NCBI GenBank assembly: GCA_025093555.1
Contig: JAIWNF010000007.1
Span: 682,001-746,000 of the forward strand
Reading direction: 5' to 3'
DNA: 64,000 bases
DNA from: Circinella umbellata
Taxonomy: Eukaryota > Mucoromycota > Mucoromycetes > Mucorales > Lichtheimiaceae
Part shown: piece by piece, positions 38,150 through 48,151 of the stretch
How positions within the stretch are numbered: position 1 is the stretch's first letter
How the letters are laid out: each line of letters begins with the position of its first letter
Position numbers and translations under genes: made by a program
Notes under the pieces: model-generated
Told to the model about the DNA's origin: nothing
The model's input: only the letters and a program-made list of their open reading frames with translations
Database searches by the model: none

Positions 38150-39190
38150 ATGAGCAAATACGTTGCCAAGTTAGCTCTTGGCAAAGCTGCAGAACACATG
38201 CAAAATAAACCATCCATTGTTGAAAGAGATCCTGAAATACGAGCTGCGATTGAAGCCACTTCAGCTTCAACTAAAAAACACTGGTGGAAAAAACGTCCTC
38301 AAGCAGATATGATACTAAGTGCACATGATCGACAAATTCTTCGTCGAGTCAAGTCGCGTGCATGGCATTTGGATTGTGGTTTTCAATGTTGTTGTTGTAC
38401 TGTTGGCTTGGATGGTATTATTGGTAAGTTAAAATTAGTTATTGGGTAACATTTGAACACGAAAAAAATAAAATTGTTGATTTTATCTTGTAGGTCTTGT
38501 ACCTGGTATAGGGGATGTGATTTGTTTATTTTTGGCGTTAAATCTTGTTCGGGTAGCAAGTAAATCAAATCTACCTAATCATATCTTATTTAAAATGCTA
38601 GTAAATGTATTTGTTGATTTTGTGTAAGTTTAGAATATTCCTTTTTTAAACCCAAAAAGGGAAGGTATTTTTATTTGTGTACGTACGATCCAAAGATCTC
38701 ACTCTCCGTACCTTCTAATTTTTCACTCTTTATTTATAAGTTTGGGTTTAACTCCCATTGCTGGTGATATCCTTGATATAGTAAGTCAAATAGATAGAGA
38801 GAATATTATTTTGTAAAGGAGGAAACAATATAATATTAATGTGTACATGTGATTTAGTTGTTCAAATGTAATTGGCGAAACTATCTAATTTTGGAAGAAT
38901 ATTTATTTTTACGACGACGTGATGAATTACGAGAAGAAAGAGGAGTCGGAGGAGATTATGGAAGCACTGGTAATAGTAGTATCAGTAAACCGATAACGAA
39001 AGCGGCTATTACAGAAGTAGGAGAAGAAAGCTCATCATCATTGACGACAGCAATAAATAAAAATGTTGGCGCAACTGAATCATCTACCAACAATAATCTT
39101 GATACAAAGAAAAGCAATGACAATAATAAAAAAGCAACTAGAAATGGTAAAAATACGAATAGAAAAGCACAACGCAATAAATTGAAATAA
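38150..39190 (+). CDS. DUF4112 family membrane-associated protein
   Basis: Four exons (38150-38423, 38494-38623, 38741-38780, 38858-39190) give about 258 aa. The central region CTVGLDGIIGLVPGIGDVIC, then NLVRVASKSNLPNHILFKML and LGLTPIAGDILDILFKCNWR is the DUF4112 pattern: two hydrophobic stretches each with a PG.GD or P..GD motif. The N-terminus is basic and helical with no signal peptide. The C-terminus is an Asn/Thr/Lys-rich disordered tail. DUF4112 is widespread in fungi and bacteria but has no assigned biochemical role. Membrane association is inferred from hydrophobicity. Confidence 0.85.
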
Positions 39191-39323
39191 TAAGTTTTTT
39201 TTTATTATAATAATAATAATAAACGTGCTTCTTCTACAATTTAAATGGTATTATTATTAATGATTATATGTATTAGTAATAATATCCACAGAGGAATCAG
39301 GTGATTTCTTTTTATATAATATA

Positions 39324-40355
39324 TCATCGTTTTAATCGTTCAATTTCTTGTTGACCTTCGTGAGCTCTTAATCGTGCCTTCGCTTGCATTTCTGGATTAC
39401 CAGCCACATATCCGAGAGCATTTGTTAACTTTCCCATAATCACATTATATTCCCCGTTTAACCAACTAGCTTCCCCTAAACGTTGTCTCGATTCTGCTTC
39501 ACGATAAGCTGTATCAGCCCATGCTTCATTCGTTCTACCTTGATCTTGCCACTGTTCCAAACCAGACAAGTCACCTAGAGCTGCTTGCACTTTTCCCGCT
39601 CCTTTCCAAAACCCACTTTTTAATTTATCTAACGTAGGATCACCTACAGGATTTTCAACTAAATGTTCGGCAGAAACATCTTGATATCGTTGTGCATGTT
39701 CTTGTCTTGGAGAAAAAGTTTGTGTTTGTGGTTCTTCTTTAAGATGATAACGATCGTGTACTTTTTTATTCATTTTCTGTGCAGTTGAAGAGAGTTCTGG
39801 TGAGGCAGAAAGATCTTTTTCATGCATTGCTGTGATAGGTGGTGGTTGACTTTCTTGCTGTTGTGACGATGCATAAGATGGAGGTTGTTGTTCTTGTTCA
39901 GAAGGTGTATGTTGTTGCGTTAATAAGACTGGTTGCGATAAAGATTGTTGAGTAGGTGCAGGTTGTGAAGGAGGTGGACCAATGTTAGTTTGCTGCCGTG
40001 GCAATGGTTGTTGTTGCGTGTTTGTTTGGACAGGTAACTGTTGCGGAGCTGGAGGTGTATATTGTTCGGATGGAACTGGCTGCGTATTTAATGGCATGGG
40101 TGGTTGTTGCTGTAATGGTGTGTGTGAATTAGTTGGAAACGGTTGTGTATTTAACGGCATGGGTTGAGGCTGTTCTGTTTCTGATGTAGTTGGTTTAGTA
40201 GTAGTAGCTGGATCTTCTTTGTGAGATGTTGATGACATAGAGGAAGAAGAAGGTCGTCTTAGTGGTTGATCATATTGTGGCTGTAAACCTGGAATAACCG
40301 GTGTCAACCCTCCTTTCTCATCATCTGGCTTTTTATATGGATTGTTCGTCGCCAT
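39324..40355 (-). CDS. CsbD-like domain protein with long Pro/Gln-rich N-terminus
   Basis: A single exon of 343 aa. The first ~190 residues are low-complexity Pro/Gln/Thr with two PMPLNTQP copies. The C-terminal ~140 residues are helical and charged: DPTLDKLKSGFWKGAGKVQA, ALGDLSGLEQWQDQGRTNEA and MGKLTNALGYVAGNPEMQAK. This resembles the CsbD-like proteins of fungi, some of which have been described as mismatch or cruciform DNA-recognition proteins. That function is an inference from family naming and is not shown here. The gene converges with the DUF4112 gene, their stops being only 133 bases apart. Confidence 0.72.
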   Translation of the reverse strand: MATNNPYKKPDDEKGGLTPVIPGLQPQYDQPLRRPSSSSMSSTSHKEDPATTTKPTTSETEQPQPMPLNTQPFPTNSHTPLQQQPPMPLNTQPVPSEQYTPPAPQQLPVQTNTQQQPLPRQQTNIGPPPSQPAPTQQSLSQPVLLTQQHTPSEQEQQPPSYASSQQQESQPPPITAMHEKDLSASPELSSTAQKMNKKVHDRYHLKEEPQTQTFSPRQEHAQRYQDVSAEHLVENPVGDPTLDKLKSGFWKGAGKVQAALGDLSGLEQWQDQGRTNEAWADTAYREAESRQRLGEASWLNGEYNVIMGKLTNALGYVAGNPEMQAKARLRAHEGQQEIERLKR

Positions 40356-40954
40356 AATTGTATACTATTATATTTTCAAAGAAAACGAAAAAAAAAGAGA
40401 AGAGAACGAGAGGTGAATAAGAATTTTTAATTGTGAGTAACGACATCCAAGGGTTTAAGCTTTACTATTAAAAAGAAAATTCCCCGAGCGGGCATCAGAT
40501 TTCTTTTTTTTTTTTTGCATAAATCTCTCTCATCTTAATTAATAAAAAATATGACTGGGGAGTTAATATTGCAAAGTCTAATGTTTTTCTTACTAAGCTA
40601 TTCAACATTTCTATCGTTTCGATTAAAGAATCTTTACACAGTAATATCGTACCATTTAACTACAGTGACTATTTTAAAACTTTATTGATAGCATGGGATA
40701 CATTTGTTAGCGATAAATTTAGTTTATCCTGAGTCTTCATTTTTCTTGTGATTTCCACTTCATCAAAGTGAATATTATGGTACTTATTTATATTTAGCCA
40801 ATAATACCATATACACCATTAAAACCAATATTATGACTGTTCACACCATCATGATTCGTCGTTGTTCCACGAACATCTTGATCCATCAAGGCACAAAAGC
40901 ATAAGAACAACATTTTAATCATTTAAGCAAAATTCCTCAACAATCACAATTGTC
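40356..40954. other. Intergenic region, about 600 bases
   Basis: This holds the promoter of the CsbD-like gene and the 3' flank of the thioesterase gene. It has poly-T near 40503 and otherwise nothing recognisable. Confidence 0.35.
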
Positions 40955-42071
40955 TCAAATATTAAATGGTTTTCCCAAGTAATAACAGTTATTTTTTACA
41001 AGCAAATATGTTTGAGAGGAAGGTAATCGGTCCTTTATATAACTGGTAATATCCTCAATTTCCTGCAATCCGGCTCCATGACCCAGTCCTGGATATAACT
41101 TAAACTCTGTTTTAAAACCAATCTTATTAAGATATTTTGCTGTAGCTTGACCATATTTTGGCTTGACAATCACATCATTTTCACCATGACATATTAAAGA
41201 TGGTGTTTGTTTATTTGTTTCAGTACCAATCTATATAAATGGTAATATCATAAACGTTAGCTTTATATTGGTCATATAATTTTGTATAATCACTCATCAT
41301 CGTCTTCTTCATCATCACAGGTATATATATACTAGCTTACATTTTCAATTCCTTCGATTACACCTAACCACCCACTGCATCCAATAATACCACCCAATTT
41401 ATGATGAGTAGAATATCCCGTTAATAATGTAATTACACAACCTAGAAAATTAAATTTGTGAATTAACTTGAGAGCGACAAATATGTACCTTTTACCAATC
41501 TTTTTTTTTCTTACCTTGAGAGAAACCACCTAATATAATTCTCTCTGAAGGAGTACCGATATCAACTTCAGTTTGAATAAGTTGATTAACTATATATACA
41601 TATATACATAATTAATTTCAACCATTTTCATATACATTTTTCTATATATAAAATTATCAATTAAAGTAACCAAAAAAACTTACTCAAATTTGAAGAGTGA
41701 ATCATGCCCTTAGAATCTGTCTTTTTTAAATTGGCTGACTTGTCAAAACTAGGCACATTAAACCATGCAGGTAAAAAGTGCGTTTCCATTGGCTTCGACC
41801 TCTATAAGTGGACTATGAAGATATTTATATACATATTGGTTTTTTTTTCTTTTTTTTTTACACTTGCGTCTCTCCTTTGCATAGCACAAAAAAAGAAAAC
41901 AAAAACTTACGCAGTAGGAAGAATCCACTTAATATGAGGAAATAAAGGAGCTAATTCTTCAACAAAAAATAACCAACCAGCTCCACTATCTCCAAGACCA
42001 TGAAGCCAAATGACAGTTCCAGTATGCTTTTCTGTAGCTTCAACAATAATAGGCTTAAGTAATTGCGACAT
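40955..42071 (-). CDS. Acyl-protein thioesterase 1 / lysophospholipase-like hydrolase
   Basis: A multi-exon gene starting at 42071 (MSQLLKPIIVEATEKHTGTV) with its stop at 40955-40957. The protein is an alpha/beta hydrolase that removes palmitate from S-acylated proteins in the cytosol. Motifs in order: VIWLHGLGDSGAGW (oxyanion region), KPMETHFLPAWFN, ERIILGGFSQGCV with the nucleophile Ser in GFSQG, LICHGENDVIV carrying the acid Asp, and YPGLGHGAG with the catalytic His. The first splice (exon end 41911 to 41799) keeps LPTASKPMETHF in frame. The C-terminus runs about 20 residues past the usual DRLPSS end, with a Tyr/Asn-rich tail. Confidence 0.9.
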
Positions 42072-43967
42072 TTATACTTTGTTTTAAATTGATTGATTAC
42101 TGAAATGAAATGGACAAAAAAAAAAGATTTGTAATGTTGTTTTTCCTCCCCACACACGCACACACACGGATCAACATTTTCTACTTTATATAATATTTAA
42201 TTCTGAGGTAGGCATGTGACACAAAATCAAGAGTGTGAAGAAGCAAAAAGAATGGGGATAGATATAATCCCCACCCCAATAATGCAAATGAATTTTAATT
42301 GTTTGTGGTTGTTGTTGCAGGTGATAATGTAAGCGTTCAATATTGATTCATATTTTGATACGACATAGTTTGAAAATACTACTACCAGCGCTCTGGATTT
42401 TTCAATAGTAGACTCGACAGTAACAGCAGCATACATAGGTAGCTGTTCATCTTTTTCATTTTTCATTCATTTTTTTAATTCCGTTTTTTAACTGCCATAT
42501 GAAATATCACTCAGACCCATGATAGCATCCATTCCAAATAATTGATATACATTACTGATTCTTCTGAATAGGCGGATCCTTTTGTTCTGGCTTGTAGTCC
42601 GAATTATTTCATCTTCTCTCGGATTGTATAAACACCCTGTGTGAAACCGCGTGTGACACCATTGTATGGTGGAATAACGCACAAGAAACGATAAAAAATT
42701 AGATTAAATTCAGACTGGTAAGCCTAAAAGTGAAGAACCATTGGCCTATTTATTAGCAATCGCTATACTGTATATCTATAGTAGTACACCTAAAAGAGCA
42801 ATGTCTCTCATTATAATTTTTTTTACATGCCAGAACACTCACTTGGCATAAAATTCCAATTTCAATTTTCTTACCATAATCCAATATAGATTAAGGTAAC
42901 TGTAAGTTGAAAATTAAGAGGAGTGATTATTAGATGGTTACTTGATGCATGAACAATATTTTATTTATTGATGAACTACTGTGTTTACCTATTTTATTTT
43001 ATTACACATGTTGAGGAGATACATTTTGAAATATTAGCTCGTTTTGACTTGTGCAGCCCTTTTGAATGAACCATTCTATTTTCCTACGAATTGGCCTTTA
43101 CATAGACCAATATACAACTTGAAATATATGTTATGGTGCAACAAAAAAAAGTGTATGTGTATAAAATAGTAATCAATATACCCAATATTATTTTATTATT
43201 ATGTATTAATACTAACTAATAAATGATGTGTATTTACAATTAAATAAGGTAAAAAGGTATTATATAAATTTCTATGAATGTGCACGATTGTAAAATAAAA
43301 AATACCTATTATCCAAGTAATCTAATAAATGTTATTAGTAGTTTCATTATTAATGTATGTGATGAATCTTGCGTCTTTTTTTTTTTTTTTATGTATATAA
43401 ATGATATTAGTGTATAATAAGATTGCTGTTGTTGTTTTGGTTATCATAATAGAGTGATGTGTGTGAACGAGAGAGAACAAAAGAGCTGCTGTTGAAATTG
43501 ATGATTCGTATTTTAATAGATGATCTTTTGTTGTCGATAATTAATAGAATAGTTGTTTGATTTTTACTCGATAATGAGAATTGTTAATGGATGGTATGCT
43601 TTTTTTTTGTTATTGTTGCTCTTGACAACAGTAACTATTGGAAGTAATTTTGTAGATAGTATTTGATATACTTATGTGATTATTCCTTTTGATATTGAAT
43701 AAGAGTTGGGCACATGTATTGATTTTGTTGCTTAAAGTGGAATTATATTTGTATTTACCGACAGTGATCATATAGTTGGTTATTTTAATTTTGAGTATTG
43801 CTTCTTGTTTTTCAGATTGTTGTGACCGATGGGTTGTAGCATATTGGTCATTGGTTTGATTTGTTTGATTGTGAATTTTTGTTGTCGGATCTTGAGTTTT
43901 TTTTTTTTTTTTTTTTTTTTTTGTTGACTCGATAGATTTCATTATGTGAAGGAGTGAATAAATTTGT
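42072..43967. other. Interval of about 1.9 kb with no clear gene
   Basis: Mostly AT-rich. A minus-strand frame at 42488-42682 ends in a mixed-composition peptide (RRISNVYQLFGMDAIMG) that could be an isolated exon or relic. The frame from 44017 down to 43610 contains a Lys run encoded by the poly-T tract at 43899 and is doubtful. Nothing here is supportable as a gene. Confidence 0.35.
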
Positions 43968-45010
43968 TTACTGCCTTTGATTTTTGTCTTCTTGAAGGAT
44001 ACCCATTGATATAACATGTCTTTTCTTTATAAGTGCAAGCTCTTCTGTTGCTCGTGTTGACACTAGTATTGGGTTAGCTTGTGGAATGTTTGTGCTTTTG
44101 TGTAGAGAAGGAGGTACAACGGGTATGAGGGAATTTTTTCGATAGTAATAATAAAGGTTATAATAGTATTTTTTTCTTTTTTCTTTTTTCTTGTATTTTT
44201 TTTTTTTTTGGCAATCATCATCACACACACAAATAATAACTTTACCATACATTTCTTAAGAGTACTGGATTTTCAGTATTAATATTTCACAACGTACCTT
44301 TTCTTTTTTCTTTTTGAAATAAGAGGGAATAGTCTTGGGTATATTGATGTTGGATTGAGGCAAGACTGGAATATTCATTCCCTGTTATTTTCGAATATGG
44401 TGGCAGGAATTTGCGTGTGTGCATATTCGTCCACGTGTGTATGTGTGTATGTGTGCGTGTGTAACCTCCATATCCAAAAATAACAGTGAATAGAATAAAT
44501 ACATCATGACCTTCTTGAAGTGATAATTTAGATTGTTGTTCCTGAAATAACTTGAGAAATGATCGTCTTGATATGCAATAATAGTATACGTATGCATAGA
44601 AGCGTCGAAAATCATATTCCAGTCTTGCCAACACCGAAAATAAATACGAAGAAACAAAAATCTTGATAATTAAAAGGCTTCTTGTTGTGTTTCTTGATAA
44701 ATATAGTTCACCTTCTTGACTAGATCGTAATGGATCGTAATGGATGCGCCATAATATCTAGTTCACCATGTTCATAAAATATGTCGTGTACCTCGTGTAT
44801 TATGAATTAATGAAACCAAATCCCACATTGTTTCTGTCTACTACATGCAGTATTATTATGACACTCTGGTCTGTGTCATAGTGATAATAAGCTGTCCTTT
44901 TTTCTTTACTCTTCTTGATGTTACTTATGCGCCTTATCATATGGATCATTGTATGTTGTTTCTTGACTAACACATATTGATACAAGACCAAACGATTTGC
45001 TACTTGACCG
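43968..45010 (-). CDS. Probable multi-exon gene of unknown family (partial model)
   Basis: On the minus strand, several consecutive blocks splice in frame with normal introns. An open block ending near 44850 (TAYYHYDTDQSVIIILH) joins through a ~92-nt GTAGTA..CTAG intron to an exon at 44757-44466. That exon is 97 codons with no ATG needed and includes ILWRIHYDPLRSSQEG and RLEYDFRRFYAYVYYY. A GTTACA..AACAG intron leads to 44381-44298 (GNEYSSLASIQHQYTQDYSL). A longer intron leads to 44077-43968 (TRATEELALIKKRHVISMG, stop). The residue composition is protein-like, unlike surrounding AT-driven frames. The 5' end is not resolved and may extend past 45.2 kb. I recognise no family. It could also be a decayed gene. 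Confidence 0.45.
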
Positions 45011-46940
45011 GTTACGTATTTTTTTTTTCACCGAATGAATGAATGATTAAACTTGATTTTCATAAAAAATTGACAATTGATGATAGCTTATCAATTTGAT
45101 TTAGGTTCTTCGTAAATGTTTCAACGAATATATCTTGAATGTGGGATTTGGTTTCTTGTGTGTATATGTACTCCTTATTTCGAAAATAGATGGTAATAGC
45201 ATAACGATGCTTGATGCATAATATGGTGTTTCTTGGGTAATGAATAACTCATTTAAAAAGTTTATCAACGCCAGATAAATATAAAGCATTATGAAATAAG
45301 ATATAAAGTCGGTTAAAGGAGGTACACACCAAGTAGGAGCATATACACACATGAATCCTTCCTATCTTGTTAATTCCCATCAAAATGTTGCGGTCATAAT
45401 TTGGTTCCAATAGAAAACAAGTTGTAAAGAATTACAAGTTTCGTTTAAGATTGATCAAAAAGTTGATAAAGTAAGGCACCGAATTGTGAAACCAAATAGT
45501 GACCGCATCAAATAGCTGAATAATAAATATTGCTCCCTTTTTTTTCTAGACTAGCAATTATATATAATTTTTACCAGAATAGTTCCATTATCACCCAATA
45601 TAATACACACCAAAGTACCAACTATGAGTCTTAATAATAAAAACAATAGCAACAGATAAATCGGTTCAATCAATGTAAGAAGAAAGAAACAAAGATTGTA
45701 TTATAAAGGTAAACATTCCCAAAGGAAATGAATATGTGAAGATGAATCAAAAAAAGTTTTCCAGTATTAGAGCCGCCAAGAACTAATATTAAAGCACAAT
45801 AAATTCCATTCGAGCCAAAGACGGGATTCTCTTTTTTTTTGTTTCTCTCTTATACACAGATGTATAATAATGGCCTGCTTTCACAAATTAATTTACGAAA
45901 ACAATTGGATTAACTTTCTAATCACCAAAATCAAATACTAAAAAATGACAATAGCTAGCCATAGTTAGGGTCAAAGTCAGTCGTTACCACGACATCATTA
46001 ACAAAAAACCACGGGAGCCTTGAATTGCCAAAGCATTGAATAGGGTCAAAGTCAGTCGTCACCAAAAACGACCATTCACATCGCGTACACTCCATGTTTC
46101 TCTTCCATACACCAGGAAAAAAAGAAACAACGCTTCCTTCCACCTTGGAAAGCCCGATTAGAACACATAGTACACCTTCCCACAATGTACCATGATTCCC
46201 GACACAGTTGCAATAAGCCCCTTCTTGACACGAAGACGATCCCAGCTTCAGAATCTCAATGGGAGGTAAGAAGAAGAAGGAAAAACAGAAACAATGACAC
46301 AGAGCCTATGCCATAACCGGTGGGAGATCGAGGTACCCATATACACAACAGCCTAGGATGACCAGAGACTATTCGAAATGAGGCGTCGTTATTGCAGTAG
46401 AGCTACTTCGAACGAACTCTTGTATCCACGGCTACCACCTCATTAGTCCCGACGAGCACAGAATAAGGTCATAATGGTACTTTTGACAAGATCTTTGCGA
46501 CTTGAAAACAGTAACTTGAAACAATGACAACAACTTGTTTTGACCTTGATAATTTTTCTAACAGATTTCTTTTCATAACAAATTTATTCCCGTAGATAGA
46601 GAAAAAAATTGTTATAAAAAAGAAACCAATAAAAAATATATGAAAAACTTCCAATATTTAGTAACCCACACTTTTAAAGTATATAAAAATATATAGAAAT
46701 ATATAAAAATAAAAATGATAATGAAAATGATAACTTACAGTAAAATAATATAAAATTAAATGAGTCTTCTTGTCATTAAGAACAAAAACCGGCGGCTGCA
46801 AAAGATCTGTTGGTGTTCCAAATATGCCTCATCTTGCCCACCAAGACTAACAAGGAATGACGTAGGGGTATACAAAAGCTCGTTCTTTTCACCCTACCAC
46901 AATAACGAACATCCCCACCCCAAATAGTCTAAGGCCAGAG
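45011..46940. other. Interval of about 1.9 kb, no confirmed gene
   Basis: The left part may hold 5' exons of the unknown minus-strand gene (an open minus-strand block at ~45.07-45.24 kb). A less AT-rich island at 45.96-46.46 kb has a direct repeat and a 76-codon minus-strand frame carrying TTDFDP twice. It may belong to the 3' end of the exon array to its right. Confidence 0.35.
45965..46060. repeat. Direct repeat of an ~18-base motif
   Basis: TAGGGTCAAAGTCAGTCGT occurs at about 45966 and again at about 46040, 74 bases apart. On the minus strand both copies encode TTDFDP in the same frame. Confidence 0.85.
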
Positions 46941-47031
46941 CCTAGACCGAGCATATACAAATACCCCTTTACTCTCGGTGGTCATGACACAGGACATCTA
47001 TGCACGTCCTATTCCCCCAACCCCTTCTTAC

Positions 47032-48139
47032 CTTGATCCCAATGAGACCATCCACCGAAATGCCTTCCTGCCAACCCGTTTCAAAAGGCAAACTGCCGCA
47101 GTGCCGACACCAAGCCAACCAAACCTTCAGAAGCGCACACACACGCAGCATAACAACGTCTATATATTCCGTTAAAAACAATTAAATGATTAGTTCTCAG
47201 CGATTATTAATCTCTTTTTTTTTGAAGTTATTTTGTTATGATAGAAAACTTACCATGACATTGTTTGTATCATTGACTTCAAAAAGCCAAAGCGCCCAGA
47301 ACGGATACCCCATCATATGTCCACCCGACATACAAAAAGCACAAACAGAACTCATGCCTAATATAATTTTAAATATACAAAAGAAAATTATTAGTAATTG
47401 TTATTAAATTATTTTAGTGGAAACTTGTTTTAAAGATAAGTTGTCAATGTATATTCACTTACCATGACCATTGCATGCACAAAAGCACACATAAAAAAAA
47501 GCGCTAAAAAGAGCGCAGAAAAGACACACACACCGGGCTGCCGCACAACAGCTATAAGAAAGAAATAAGAATAAAATTATATCGTTAATTAGTTTTTATG
47601 AACATGAGAGATTGTTTTTTTATATATATATGTTTTTTTTTATCCTTTACACTTACCAGAAATGCCGAAGGCGTCGTAAAAGAAAAGAAAAAAAAAGTGC
47701 CAAAGGAGACACAAAAGAATACACACACCGGGCTGCCGCGCATCAGCTATAAAAATAAATAATTAAAGATATAGTGTCAATTAGTTTTTATGCACATGAG
47801 AAATTATTTTTCATATATGATTTTTTTTATCTTTTAAATAAACTTACCAAAATGCCGAAGGCGTCGAAAAGAAAATAAAGAAAAAAAAGCCGTACACACA
47901 CGGACGTAAGAGCAATCATCAACAGAGGTGCACACACAAACACATGTTGGGAAAGAGAGAGAGAAAGAAAAAAAAAAGTAAAAAAAAAAAAAGGAACGCG
48001 AGAATTCCTTCAAGCCAACAAACGAACACAGTTACCCGTCGTCTATATATAAAAGAAAAAAAAAAGAATAAAAAAAAGTTAATATTTATAAACAGTAAGA
48101 AAAAAAAAAGCATCAATATAAAAATAAATAATACTTACG
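47032..48139 (-). other. Array of duplicated small exons after the stop codon (3' UTR exon cassettes)
   Basis: The exon carrying the stop of the acidic membrane protein ends at a GTAAGT donor 13 bases after the stop (exon end 48139). Downstream, five evenly sized introns (about 94-105 nt, GTAAGT to TATAG or TTAG) separate small exons at 48042-47848, 47746-47657, 47551-47463, 47357-47254 and 47159-47032. The last ends in another GTAAGA donor. Neighbouring cassettes share parts: the ends of the first two (CCTTCGGCATTT), the starts of the second and third (GCGGCAGCCCGGTGTGTG) and the ends of the third and fourth (GTCATG). Intron bodies are also similar. No single frame runs through, so I read them as non-coding or alternative 3' exons. 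Confidence 0.6.
47480..47900. repeat. ~190-bp tandem duplication covering exon plus intron
   Basis: The string ACCGGGCTGCCGC occurs near 47532 and 47728, and AATGCCGAAGGCGTCG near 47660 and 47850. The AT-rich segments between them also match (TTAGTTTTTATG.ACATGAGA). One unit spans one exon and its following intron on the minus strand. Confidence 0.85.
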
Positions 48140-48151
48140 AATTATTCCGCC

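Noticed and set aside
41704..41937. 77-codon plus-strand frame in the thioesterase locus
   Set aside because: It is the antisense shadow of a thioesterase exon, where the minus strand gives KPMETHFLPAWFN.
43610..44017. 135-codon minus-strand frame with a Lys run
   Set aside because: The Lys run is encoded by a ~23-base homopolymer. It overlaps the last exon of the hidden gene in another frame and lacks independent support.
46978..47185. Two overlapping plus-strand frames of 60-65 codons
   Set aside because: They are shadows of the 47159-47032 minus-strand exon cassette, with no splice signals on the plus strand.
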